Translations under genes and position numbers: made by a program
Part shown: one piece after another, positions 14,735-26,824 of the stretch
How positions within the stretch are numbered: position 1 is the first letter of the stretch
How the letters are laid out: each line of letters opens with the position of its first letter
The notes under the pieces: generated by a model
The model's database searches: none
What the model was told of the DNA's origin: nothing
Seen by the model: the letters and a program-made list of their open reading frames with translations, nothing else
Assembly: GCF_001638985.1 (NCBI RefSeq)
Contig: NW_017265169.1
Span: 154,377 to 218,376, forward strand
Direction of reading: 5' to 3'
Length of the DNA: 64,000 bases
From: Phycomyces blakesleeanus NRRL 1555(-)
Lineage: Eukaryota; Mucoromycota; Mucoromycetes; Mucorales; Phycomycetaceae

Positions 14735-16555
14735 ATGGAATCGGCTGAATTATCGCAAGTATTATTTAAAATCAATAAACATGCACAATGAATGCTTAAA
14801 CAAGATCTCTATAGTCTCAACCCTCATTTGCAGGTACAACCGGCCATCACCCTTTCTCCTCCTGAATCAAAAGAAATCAAATCTCTAGCAAGAAAAAAGA
14901 AGAGCTTCAGAGACCTCTTCAGTCAAGCCAACGACCAACAGAATCCAAACGCCCCGCCAGATCTAGTATCTGTCATTGGAAAACGTCTCACAAGCTTCTC
15001 AATGCGTAGTATTTCTTCTGGATCAACATCCTCTGTATTATCTGACCAAACTGAGGTATCAGAATCCCCCACAGTAGCTACGGCTGCTGTAATGGCCTCC
15101 ATTGTGGCAGCTTTGGCAGTTGGACAGCAACCACAGCCACAACCACAACCACAACCACAATTGCAGCAAAAGAAGCCTATTCCCACCGACATTATCTCTT
15201 TGCATCCTGATTCAGCCTACTCCATTCAACCATCTGCACAAGATCCATCGTCTCTACCGAGTACTCCTACATCACCTTTGACTCCCGTCTCTCCCGCGTC
15301 TTCAGCTGAAACAGAAAACGATTATGACATTCCCAGCGAATCAAGAAGAGCTCTCTCACAAAACCAGCGAAATCATATTCAGGAACAACAGCCAGAAACT
15401 TCCAAGCGGAGTCGCAGTGTATGGGCATTTGAAAAAGAAAAGTCCAATCTTGAACCACAAGCCATCGAAAGTCGCACTCAACCATTGATGCTCCACGAAA
15501 AGTATATTGACCACCGAAAAGGCAGAGTGATAGGTTCAGGAGCAACCGCAACAATCCGACTCCTCGAGCTGCCCGATAGACCTGCGTGGATCTCTCCCGA
15601 ACAGGCCCGCCACAGCAGCAAGTCCAAATCAAAAAAAGGAAAGGTGATTGTTGCCGTCAAGGCGTTTCGAAAGCGGGATCGGGACGAAACAGAAAAATCG
15701 TATCACAAACGTATGACAAGCGAGTTTTGTATCAGCAAAGCCCTGCGCCATCCTCACATTGTAGAAATGTTTGATCTCTTGAAAGACCACAAAGGCAGGT
15801 GGTGTTCAGTTATGGAATATGTATGTTTTTATAATTTTTTAAGGCTTTTTGTATATATATATGTAAGATATGTTTACTAATCGTATTTAATCGTTTATTG
15901 TTCCTAGTGCTCAGGAGGCGATGTTTTTACAGTCATGCAAGATTATGAGCTTAATGACAATGAAATTGACTGTTTATTCAAACAACTTCTCAAAGGCCTC
16001 GCTCACATGCACAGCTGTGGGGTTGCGCATCGAGATATCAAACCGGAAAACCTGGTAATGACCTCAGAAGGTGTTCTCAAGATCACCGACTTTGGTGTTG
16101 CAGATGTTTTCCAATCGTGCTTTCACAAAACAACCCATCTGTCCCACGGCCACTGTGGATCTGCACCATATTGGCCACCCGAACTATTTGCCCGCGCAGA
16201 AAACGACAACCTGGGTTATGATGGTCGTGCATTCGACATCTGGAGTGCAGCTGTTACATGGCATTGCCTACTTTACAGACGTATGCCATTCTTAGAAGCA
16301 TCTGATACAGACGAGAAGTTTATGGAATATTTGGAACAGCGGTCAACTCAGTCTTGGACTCCTTTGAGCAAATGTACTGATAAGGAGAAGGATTGTATGT
16401 ATGGTATGTTTGATCCCAACCCTACAACACGGTGGACTGCCCAGAAATGTTTAGACTCTCAATGGGTAGAAAATATTGAAGTTTGTACAGATGGACGTAC
16501 AGAAAATGGAGGTATTCATCGACATCATGTTGTAAAGACAAACTCACGGCGTTAA
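14735..16555 (+). CDS. Ser/Thr protein kinase of the SAT4/HRK1/HAL (NPR1-like) family
   Basis: Fungal kinases of this family regulate plasma-membrane transporters and ion homeostasis. The core model is 14792..15820 joined to 15908..16555 (558 residues). An alternative start uses ATG 14735: exon 14735..14758, intron 14759..14833, then in frame with residue 15 of the first model (552 residues). If not spliced, 14735 opens an 18-codon upstream ORF whose TGA abuts the 14792 ATG. The N-terminal half is disordered (Ser, Pro, Gln; a PQ repeat near 15130). Kinase landmarks, in 558-residue numbering: GSGATATIRL glycine loop, VAVK with Lys290, HRDIKPEN with catalytic Asp386, DFG at 404 and SAPYWPPEL in place of APE. 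The GSGATA loop is typical of the SAT4/HRK1 group. It ends with a basic tail. Confidence 0.87.
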
Positions 16556-17534
16556 AAGTTCAAATAATACATACATATATATAAATAAACACTCATTGTA
16601 AAAGACTCTTTAAAGTTAGATCATTATTGTTATAAGCTTTATAATTCGCTTTATTAAGAGTGCCGATGATCAATGCGTACATTATAAAAAATAGGCGAAG
16701 AAAAACGTTGTCTACACCTAAAAGAAGTATATCTTATCAAATTAAAGGTTTCATATTAACTGTGCATGCTTTCATTAAAAGAAAGAAGAATAAAATCTTA
16801 ACAAAGATTGTCATCAATTGTGCTCCAAGGACTAAAGTGGCTGTCATAGTTGCCGTTATAATTACCGTTACTGTTCCTACTACCGCTCTTACTATTACTG
16901 ATATTTCATCTAACAATGATTTCAATATCATTGTACTATTCAGTCAGAAAAAAAAAACTTAAGTAGAATAATATACAACAGGAGAAAATACTTCTTTGGA
17001 TCAAGAAATATACCAGAATTAACTTACTCAGCCTGAATACACAATTATATCATCCGTCCACTCATCAATACAGCCGACTAGTCTAACCTTTATCTATCAT
17101 CAGGCTTGTGTGAGTTTGTTCATTGGAATGCCCTTTCTATATGTATACCAATCACAACCGAATATAGTCCCATCCCCTTCTTTTTTTCCCCCTTCTTTTT
17201 TTTTGCTGCCTTTTCTTCTTTAGTGCCAATTGTCATTTGATTATTATTATTATTATTATTTCTTTGATTTACATGAATTTTATTTACTTATTTATTGTTA
17301 TACTACTTCAAATGCAATGAATCAAATATTGCGAATATAAAGAGGAAAAGGGTGTGAAAATGATAGATTGGTAAAATGGTAAGACGTAGTTGCAACACTT
17401 GCTTTGATTTCAGGCAAGATTTTAAAAAAACCAATTGAAAAGAGACGTATGTACAGAATGGGGAGGGTTTAAATAGGAGAGGTAGTAGAAGAACGATTCG
17501 AAAGAAAAGAAGAAAAAATAGAAAAAATATACTA
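16556..17534. other. Intergenic, about 1 kb
   Basis: No conserved frame is seen between the SAT4-type kinase and the convergent HRI-type gene. A 100-codon frame at 16660..16962 has no motif and lies in simple sequence. An (ATT)n tract is at about 17242..17262. Confidence 0.6.
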
Positions 17535-20500
17535 TCAATGGGTAACTGGGGTAGATTTTGTACGGGTAGCTAGTTTGGTTGAGTAAGATTGAACAATCGT
17601 GGCTTTACCTCTCTCTTCGAGTACTCGCTCAATCTTCTTTGATTCATGAGAATCATCTGTACACTCCTCATCCAAATGACGCTTCTTGTCGTCTTTTAAT
17701 TGAACATGATCGAGCTGGCGTTGAAGCTCTTCCAAGCGGCGCTGCATTATACTCATCTCTTTCTGTTTCTCACGTTCAATCCGTTCCATTTCATCACGAA
17801 GAAGAGCCATCTCTCGGTTTCTGGTGTCAAGTGCATAAGACTTTGCTTGCAATTGAGCCTGTAAATTAGTATACATGTCCTACAAAGAATAAGAATAAAT
17901 AAAATACCAATGAAAAGGTCAGACCCAATAATTTTTAATAAAGCTAAGGTGGTGTAACACGGAATGCTATTCATTTGTGTCCCTTACAGTGGATACGGCA
18001 AACAATTCGAATTCCAATAGTTGCATAGCCGAAGGTCTGTTGGCAGGCTTATCATCCATCATCCATAAAATGATTGCAGACTAACAGTTCAGATATTTGG
18101 TGTCAATCAACGTCAAACATATACTCGCATATACAATACATTACAATTCTTTTATTTTATTTGTGTGTACTTGCCTCCTTTGGGTGTTTTTCGACAAATC
18201 CTTCTGGAAAAATACCTTTCTTTAGATGATCGATCGCATCAGCGCGTTCCATTGCTGTTACAAACGGCTGGCAAAGTTCAAAGAATATTATACCCAATGA
18301 GTAAATATCAGACTTTTCGTCGTAAGCTTGAGGAGGATGTGCTAATTGTTCGGGAGAGGCATACTGTACAACATTTAAAGTGAGTCATATTATATATAAA
18401 TATATATATATTTATATTTATATTTCTTTACTGATAAACTTACTGTACGCGTTCCAACCCCACTTGTACGCATACGATGAAGACGTGGTCGTTTCTTGAA
18501 AATCGTTTGAACATCAGATGAGTCTAGACTTGTGCTGAGACCGGCCGGTTCAGCGGATCTACTCAGGTCGTTGTTGATATTGTTGATATTTTTGTTGTTG
18601 TTGCTGTTGTGGTTGTGGTTCTCGAGATGACTATAAAATGACTGCGGCATGGAAAGCGAATAGTTCTTCTCATAGCCGTTATCTGAATCATGAATCACGG
18701 CCGAAGCTAAACCAAAATCACCGATCTTTGGTACCCAGGCTTCCTCCCACATACATTCTCGCAAACCTGAGACCGAAAGAACGGAATCATACGAAAATCC
18801 ATGCTCATGAGTGCTGCTGGAGCGTATGTGGTGGCGTCTGTGTTCTCCATAGGTCGGCATACCCAGGAATATATTGCTTGGTTTGAGATCGCGATGGATT
18901 AGACCCTGACCATGAATATAAGCTGCGCCTTCTAGAATCTGCGAGAAGATTTCGATGTTGCGTCCACTGTCTGTCTGGTCTCTATTGGTCTCGCTATACT
19001 TCTTGTTACGGAATCGAATGTATTCGTGCAGAGTGGCTAATTGAAGCCAAGCAAAATATGTAAAAACACATTTAGTGCCGGTCCAAATAAAAGTAAACAT
19101 AAATCCAAAGCATGCTTACTTGGACAGAGTTGCATCTGAATAAACAATGTCCAGCCTGCCCCAAAGCTTTCTTCTGATGTAGATTTCTTTCTCTGTCGGG
19201 ATTCTCTTCTTACGCTTCCTGGTCCTCCTGGCCCTTCTTCTGCTCCTCCACTACCGCTACAAACTTGTCCATATTTACTGAATGGGTTTGGAGACAAATT
19301 AGATGGGCCTGGAGAATAGGTTTCTGGAACATATTCTGTTGTCGGTCTGTTGGATAAATTGGCACTATCTTCGCCACGGCGTTCTAATTGATCGACCTCT
19401 TGGTAGTCTTGGACAAAATCAATTTGGGACATATCTTCATAGGAGGGTTTTACGGGAGAGAATGTTGGTGTGGAATCATCAAATGTGGGATCCTGCCCAT
19501 TGAATATGCTTGCTTGAGAGTCCTCGCTATCAGAGGATTCTGAGCCCTGTCTGCTACTAGTATACCCAAATTCATCACATGATCCTTCATCACTCGAAGT
19601 GATAGGAGTATCTGCTGGTGTGTATTCTAGCCAGGACGAATAATAACGAACCACGTTATGGTGTTCAAGTCGCGCTAAATTCTTGCTTTCTCGAAAAATT
19701 CTCTCGTAGGGATTGATACCATCGTCATCAAGATCCTTCCCCAAGCGGATCTTCTTGACAGCATACTCAATGTCATCAAGTTTATTACGTGCTCTCCATG
19801 CGCTTGCGAATCCTCCTTTTCCCAACATGGATACTTCGATGAAATCGTTTCTGTAGCGTGAATTTTGAATGCTTAGATTGAAGAGTAGATCTGAACGATG
19901 GGTAGATTTGCTCTCAAGGGACGATGAAATATCTTCTTCTTCTTTTTCTTTTGCTGTTTCTTTGTTGGTTTGGGGTGATTGACCAAACAAGAATGACGGG
20001 CTGTTGTTTTCGGATCCATTAGGCTGTCGATTATTATTTAGATCTAGCCAAGGGGTCTGTGTGATCATTCGTTGCTGGTCCTCTAGCCAGTAGTCCTGTT
20101 TGCGTACACGTTGGACAACAGTGTAAAACAGATTCTGAAACGATCGATTGTAGGAGGAGCGGGCAGAAGCCACCTCGTCGACAAATTCGGAATCAATGAT
20201 CCCAAATGAGCTTAATGTTTGGCAAATAAGAAAAAACACTTTGTGATTGGCTTCAGGGGTGTCGCCATAGCTACGACAAAATGACTCAATTAATGAGACC
20301 AGAAGCATCTTTGTCTGGTGCCTTTTAGAGTCAATATGTTGAGGCCTTCCATTGGCACGCAAGGCAGTGACAGGATGTGCTGTCGATTGATGACTGTGGT
20401 GACGGCGTCTAGAGCGAGATGTCTGACTTTGGTTGGTAACGCATGATGGTTCGATGGGATACGAATAGGCTGAATTTTCTAGAATATTTTTGTATCCACA

Positions 20501-21127
20501 CACATACACACAGAAATTTTAAATAAATTAATAAAATAATAATAGAAAAAAAAGGTTATTTCTTTTTCCTTTGATTGCAATTCTTCTTTAAACACAGTAT
20601 ATTTATATATATTATACACATATTGTGTGTGTGTCGTGTGCCGTGTGCCGTGTGTATGTAGTTTGTGTATATATTATATTGATCAATTTATTCGTTTACA
20701 GTTTAAAGACCAGTTTGTACCAATCATCCCTCTCTATGGTGATTCCACTTTAATTCTTTTCTACCCCTTTCATTACCCCATTTTTTTTTGAAAAGAAAAA
20801 AAGTATAATAGAGGAGCCATAAAGAGAGATAAGAAATATTATAAAGATATAAAGATATAAAATTAAAAAGAAAACGAAAGGAAAAAGACGAAAAATAAAG
20901 AAAAAAGAAGAAGAATGAGAAGCATGAGAAGAGAAGAAAAGAAAAAGAGTAATACCATCTTCATGACCAAATACGACACCAATACTACCACTGTCGGAAT
21001 ATTCTTTCAGGGTGAGTTCCGGGCTGTCTTGAGGTCGAGCCCAAAACTTATTTGGACCTTCAGAAGAGGAATCAGCAGAAGAATCAGCAAAGCAAGTGTC
21101 ATTGATCGTCTTTGTCAGTGCTTTCAT
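17535..21127 (-). CDS. eIF2alpha kinase, heme-regulated inhibitor (HRI) type
   Basis: It would phosphorylate Ser51 of eIF2alpha to lower translation under stress. Exons in transcript order: 21127..20956, 20478..19120, 19036..18444, 18363..18175, 18080..17988 and 17879..17535, giving 916 residues. MLLVSLIESFC (about 115), FFLICQTLSSFGIID and the following helix match the HRI N-terminal domain. Kinase landmarks: LGKGGFASAW (about 276), Lys299, HRDLKPSN with Asp559, DFG at 616 and YASPEQL after GTRT. As usual for eIF2alpha kinases, an acidic Ser-rich insert of over 150 residues splits the N-lobe. The C-terminal 110 residues are a strong coiled coil (NREMALLRDEMERIEREKQ). Intron 4 is GC-AG. The first exon, behind a 477-base intron, is the least certain part. 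The kinase type is firm. Whether heme is sensed cannot be read from the sequence. Confidence 0.88.
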
Positions 21128-22393
21128 AATCTTGTGAGATTTCGTTTATTGATGTGGGTTCGTTTGTAAAATAAAATAGAAAGGCAAAGAATAAAAAATA
21201 ATAATAAAAGTCAAGGTAAAGGTAATTAATAAGAAAATAAAAAAATAAAATAAAAATTGGGGGTATACAAGAACAGGTTAGGTTGTTAGCAAGTTCTTCA
21301 AGAACAAGAAGCAACTGAAACTTTGAGCATTCAAAAGGAAAACTTATGATTTTAATGGTCACGGGACTTTTTGAAATGAACTCCCGTCTGGGATTTAATA
21401 TGGGGATTTGACAGGTCCAGTCTTTAAACTTGAGATTGAGACGATTTGGAATTGCTTTTTTAGAAAAAGTAAAAAGTCGTGTTTGTACTTGGTCGGTATA
21501 AAAAGGGTCTTCAAGGCAATTGTTGCCCTTCTGTTCACTTTCTGTCTCTTCGACGGGTATAATAGTTTCATTACCAAGGTACCTTCCCCTCAACTTGTGC
21601 AAGCAAGAGCACTAAAAATGAACAATAATAACAATTAAAAAAAAAGAGGGGAAGGGGAAAAGGAAAAAAAGAGGCCAATTATTACAATAGCTAAGGACTT
21701 GATGTTAAGAGAGCGACATATTTATAATAATATTTAAATAACATTGTAGAACATCATACACACTGTAGCAGTAAATATATTTCTCTCTATTTTTCTCTTT
21801 TGAGTTTACGCGTGTTGTCCTACATAGACGCTGGGCTTTGAAAAGACTATAATTTATGTATATGCTGTATTATAAAAATAATGTAAAAATATTATATTAT
21901 AATGTTATGTTATGTAATTCAAAAGAGAGGCATATTTTTCTATTCATTTCTTTTATTTTTATTTGGTTACCTTTAATTGTCCTTTTATTCTCTTCATTAG
22001 CTAATGTCTTTGGACAAGTCTTGTAGTCACAAAAAGTAAAGTCTGATTCGTTTAATTTTCCGTTTCTGAAATAGTTTTGATAGTGAAGCAAGTTTAAAAA
22101 AAGAAGCTAATTACAATACTCAAGTGAGCTGACCATTTTATTTTTATTTTGTTACCAAGGAAACCAAAGCGGATTCTTAATCATTAATATATAAATATAA
22201 ATAGGTGCTTCTTTATGATCCCCTTTTTGTAACAAGACATAATAGCAGAGATGATTCTTTTTGTGTGTATGTGTGTGTGCATGCGAATGATGCTTAATTG
22301 TCTAAATAAGAAGCAACCGTTCATTTGTACATTATGCATTTATTCTGTGCAGAAATCTTGACTACACTTATACATATAAAGTAGCCAAGCTAT

Positions 22394-22432
<39 letters not shown>

Positions 22433-22614
22433 CAGACTTTCTATTTCTATTTCTATTTCTATTTCTCATTCTTTCTTCTTTGTTTAAATGACACCAGCAT
22501 ACTTTGTGTATCTATTTGTGTATCTTTATGTATTTGATGTAGGTATGTATGTACGTATGTATGTATGTATGTATATATATATGTATGTATGTATGTATTT
22601 ATTTATGTATTTAT
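21128..22614. other. Intergenic, about 1.5 kb
   Basis: This lies between the start of the HRI-type gene and the end of the SH3 gene, both on the minus strand. No conserved coding frame was found. Overlapping open frames at 21099..21602 have no family marks. The right end is simple sequence (next entry). Confidence 0.55.
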
Positions 22615-22628
22615 TTATTTATTTTGTC
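22391..22628. repeat. Compound microsatellite tract: CA, GA, TATTTC, TATG and TATT units
   Basis: From 22395, (CA)n passes directly into (GA)n to about 22432, then TATTTC units to about 22465, and after a short unique part TATG and TATT units from about 22543 to 22625. The tract ends at the stop codon of the SH3 gene, so it is probably transcribed in its 3' UTR. Confidence 0.8.
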
Positions 22629-24482
22629 CTTCTACCTGCCTTGCTGTCCATGTTGTATTAGAGCCGTTGAATTCCTGTTCGTGTTTAGACACACGATTCT
22701 CTTGTCGACGCATTTCATACGTCTCTTGTGGTACAGTTGGTGGAATATTCTGGTTAGGGGTTTGCCTCGGAATTTGATTCGCGAGTAATGATACGTTAAA
22801 GAAAGGGGTATTCATGCTGGGTGATGTTGGACTTTCAGCCTCTTGGTATCCATACGAAGCTCGCATGCTTGCCGTTCGCCTCGGGATTGTTCTATGGTCT
22901 GTGAGTTCTGGGCGTGTTGTCAGAGGAGATGGAGCGGTGAGAGGCGTCCGGCGTGTGCCAGAATTGACGCTGACCGATCGCTGCAAATCATCCCGGATTT
23001 GTTGAATATTGATTGCCAGTGGTACCCGGATGGATTTCGTTCTTCGGGCTCCGAGATCTTCTTCGTCTTCGATTAGCGTTTTGCTTGCATAGTCGTGCTC
23101 ACTAATAGTATCAGTCATTTCCGAACTATGGAGCAATCGTTCCAGCAATTCCTCCGATGCGGGTGCAATACAGACTACTGGAAAGACGCCCTTGAGACCC
23201 GTGGTTACATTGACTCCAAGTGCCCAGCCATCGTCAAACCGCATCGCCAAACACACAATGTCAGCCACATGAAGCCCCAATTCATCGCCCATTTGAGGAG
23301 GGTATGGGTGTACAACCTCATAAAGCTCTTCTACAGCCAATTCTTGTTGTTGTTGTTGATGTTGATTTTGGTTATAGTGATGTTGCTGAGCCAAGGCTTG
23401 TTGCTGTTCTTCTTGTAGCTCTTCATGCGTCATAAACGGTGAGGTTTCGACTACAGGACCCCGATTACCGATGTCTCTGTGTACAACGTCGTCGTGGTAG
23501 GCAGCAATATTTTGACTGCTTTCTGGTACTGCCCTGTAAGCGGGGCTGGGGTCGCTCTCGGTACTTGGGATGTTCTTTGGTGGGGGAACGTATGTATTGA
23601 ACGAAAATTTGTTCTTGTGGACGAGTTTCCGTCGGTAGCATAGGTAAAAGAAGGCAGCGCCTGCTGTGGCTATTGCTATCAGACATCCAAAAGAAATACC
23701 TACCACGGCTCCCTTGGATAGTTTGCTGCATGAGCTCACTGATTTACAGCATGTATCGGTGTTTTCTTTGCAGTACGCACAGGCACTAAGGGTATCGTAC
23801 ATAAAACCTACAGTATCCCTTTCCTGACTTAGTGATCTTTTGGAAACCACATGCACATAAGATTATATATATATATATATATTTATTTATATTATATATA
23901 GCATGACGATCGGGACTCACCACAATTATTGGGTTCATTTGCTACTCCCATGATACAATTACCGGTTCCATTGTAGCCCTGCCAATACTGACACTGGGTT
24001 TTAAGATTGAGAAGAGCGTTGTTGCGTTGATCCTGATCTGGACAGAGAGTTGTGTCGTTTGTGATCCGAGATACACTGTCCATGTAGTCGTTGCAGGTCG
24101 ATTGGCAGAGTGGTGGAGGGGCTTGATTGTTTTTGTAGTTGCATGGAAGCGAGTAATCCGAGTCTTGGATCAATTCTGTACATATACGGGTCATAGAGAA
24201 ACGCGCGTAAGGTATGTTGGTAATATAGGCTTTGTTGGTGCACCGGAGTGGGGCTAGATAGTCTGCGGTTGAGTAGACGTAGGACAATAGACTTTCGTCG
24301 AATGATTTGACGTCTGTAACGTTTGTCATGAACGAATACCGCTCAGCTAAGCCTGGAATACCGACATAGAACTGAGAAAAGGCTGGGCAGGCTGTGGAGT
24401 ACTGCAGCGACATGCATCCGCTAGTGTCTTGGCCGAGAGTGGATGCACACAATAGGCAAAGGATGGCGAGGATGCGCAGCAT
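22615..24482 (-). CDS. Single-pass membrane protein with Cys-rich ectodomain and cytoplasmic SH3 domain
   Basis: Two exons, 24482..23921 and 23807..22615, giving 584 residues; the 113-base intron restores a Gly codon. In order: signal peptide MLRILAILCLLCASTLG; a Cys-rich extracellular part with N-glycosylation sites (NVTD, NDTT, NGTG) and about a dozen cysteines; a transmembrane helix at about 220-244 (GISFGCLIAIATAGAAFFYL) followed by CYRRK; a Pro- and Gln-rich linker; an SH3 domain at about 345-403 (ELYEVVHPYPPQMGDELGL, DDGWALGVN, GLKGVFPVVCI); and a Ser/Arg-rich tail with PxxP-type stretches. The layout is like fungal Fus1-type or Sho1-like membrane SH3 proteins, suggesting a surface receptor or cell-polarity adaptor, but I do not recognise a named orthologue. 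Confidence 0.83.
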
Positions 24483-26309
24483 GAATTAGATCTGTGAAGC
24501 AATCAAATGGCGAATTGCGATGATGGATCGAGATGGATTGTAAGATTTCTAAATTCAGAATAGATGGATAGACAGATAGACAGGAAAAAGTGGTTTGTAG
24601 ATTGTTGTAAGAAAATATTTGTTGCTATTGTTGTTGTTGTTTTTGCTTTTGCTTTTTTGTTGTTGTTCCTTTCGAGATATGTATAAGTTCTTTTCTTTTC
24701 TCTTATTTTTTTTATAAAACAAAAATAAGAAAACGTGAAGCAAGAATGGAAGGTTTAAATATACAAAATAATAGATAATAAAGAGGTATCAGACTATTAG
24801 AGTAGTAAGAGTAAAAGTAGTAATAATAATAATAATATAAAAAAAAAGTCAAAAAGACGATGAGATGAGCAAAACAAAACAAAATTATTAAGAGAAAGCG
24901 AGAGAAAAAGAGAGAAAGAGAGAAAGAGAGAAAGAGATGAGGACAATGGAGGGAAGAAGAAGAAAAAAAGGGGACGATGCACAGCCGGACACGTTCTTCA
25001 ATCGTCAAGCATAACCCTGTCTTGCTGTCAAGTTCTCGGAAGGAGTGAAAAATGGCACAAAAGCGACCAAGAAGCGAGAGAAAGCGAAAACGAAAGCGAA
25101 AGAAAGGAGAAGGAGAAGAGGTATAAAAAAAATAAGATTGAAATATATAAAGAGGTAAAAATCCAAAAGTAAATTCGAAAGCACAGCCAGTGGAAATAAT
25201 ATATATATAAAATATATATATAAATATCTATGTGTGTATTTGTGCTTGTATATGAGTTTATGGATGTATGAGCGTGTGTGTATTTATATATACATTTATT
25301 TATATATATTTATATACAAATTTAAAATAAAAAAAACTGGGTCAAGAGTTCAAAGCAATAAGTTATAAAAAGGACTCTATATTTTATTTTATCTTATTTG
25401 ATCACAGAAAACAGGCGGCGTTCAAAGACAATCAAGCCAGGGCAAAGGGCAAAATTATCACGAAAAAATAAGAGGTCAAAATGGGTTGGGTTTTTTTAAT
25501 TGATTGATTGATTTATTGAATGAATGAAGAAATGAATGAATGAATAAATGGTCTTCTTGATTGACTATTCTTTAAACCATTTTATATATCATAGCATAAC
25601 ATATCATATTGTATCGTAATATATTATAATGTACTCTACTGTAATGTATTGCTTCCTTTTGGCTGTATAAAAAATGAAATACAAGAAAGAAGGGCTTCAA
25701 GAAAGAAGAAGAAGAAACGAGTAAAGGGAAAAAAAAGGTGCGGCGCATGGCGTATTACAAGCCACACCTCTTCTTGACTTAGATCTGTGGTAGGTATACA
25801 GTTCATCTTCCCAACTTGAAAGTCAAAATATAATAGAAGATTACACACGCATATATAAATAAGTAAAAAAAAAAAAGTGTGTGTGCGAAAATAGACAAAT
25901 CCTAACCACGGTGAAGATCAAAAAGGGAACTGGACACTCTTAATAACCAAATGAGATATCAGACCAGGAGTGCTCGGTTATCAAATCGATTTCCTTGCTT
26001 GTTTAAGGTTATTTTATTCTATTTATTTGCTTACCACAATTTACTCCCTCCGCTCAGATTCTTCAAGGCTCCAAAGAACTTCTTTAAATACGTTGATCGT
26101 TCAGGAGACCTAATATATTGATAAAAATTTGGTATACAAACCAATATATTGATATATTGAGTGGAAATTTGTGAAGGTACTCTTACCGGTACTGCTACTC
26201 GTTGGTATATAAGTGTGTGTAATGTTAGTCTTTGATCTTTAACTCTTCTTTGTTGTTTTATTTTTACTTTTCTTCTTTCCATCTCTCTCTTTATCACACC
26301 CAAATTACA
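24483..26309. other. Intergenic, about 1.8 kb, purine-rich simple sequence
   Basis: No gene. The region has GA-rich tracts (24893..24975, 25060..25120), ATA/TTA microsatellites and TTGTTG units near 24620. Frames of 60-98 codons on the minus strand (24555..25008) are only simple-sequence translations (Leu/Phe/Ser runs). The right end is the probable promoter of the secreted-protein gene. Confidence 0.6.
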
Positions 26310-26447
26310 ATGTATTTCAAAGCCTCTGTTTCTGTGTGGATTTGTCTGTGGATCTATTACTTCGCTTTGGCCACGTGTGCACCCATTGGTACGAGTACAA
26401 AACGGTCAGCATTAGCGTTAGCATTCCAATTTGTTTCTGGCGTCAAG

Positions 26448-26478
<31 letters not shown>

Positions 26479-26824
26479 CTCATGTCATCTAACCGTAGGT
26501 AATCTAATCCAAGGTCCCGCATATCTTGTAACTCCAGGCGGAATCAATCTTAGCTCAGTTTCCCTTGTCGAAAGATATTCCGAAGCCCCCATTCCGTTAG
26601 CAAAGCCTTTGGGAGATCAATACACGAATGATATCGGTGGTAATGAAGCCTCACAGATACCAAGATTACAAATAGATTCAATTGCTCAAAATGTATTTTC
26701 TTATCTAGGGAGATTAAGAAATATTCTTATCAAGGACATAAATCCACCCTTACAGAATGCGGCTGGTGGTGTGCGTGGATCAGTCAAGAAAATGATCAGT
26801 AAAGGAGCCCAGAGACTCCAATAG
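26310..26824 (+). CDS. Small secreted protein of unknown function
   Basis: Two exons, 26310..26388 and 26499..26824, giving 134 residues. The 110-base intron contains an (AT)n microsatellite and a CTAAC branch-type motif shortly before its AG. The N-terminus is a clear signal peptide: Lys5, then a hydrophobic core (SVWICLWIYYFALA) and a likely cleavage after ATCA. The mature part (about 108 residues) has no cysteine pattern. It contains PAYLVTPGGINLSSVSLVER and a basic, amphipathic C-terminal part (GRLRNILIKDI, VRGSVKKMISKGAQRLQ). I do not recognise a family. It could be a secreted effector-like or cell-wall associated protein. The gene call rests on the signal peptide, the clean splice and the non-random composition. 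Confidence 0.65.

Noticed and set aside
16660..16962. 100-codon frame between the two kinases
   Set aside because: Simple-sequence derived (Ile/Thr/Val/Lys runs), no motif on either strand.
21099..21602. Overlapping 167-codon minus and 76-codon plus frames upstream of the HRI-type gene
   Set aside because: Phe/Tyr/Leu-rich text from AT simple sequence; overlaps the proposed first exon in another frame.
24555..25008. Minus-strand frames of 60-98 codons
   Set aside because: Translations of GA/CT and TTA microsatellites.
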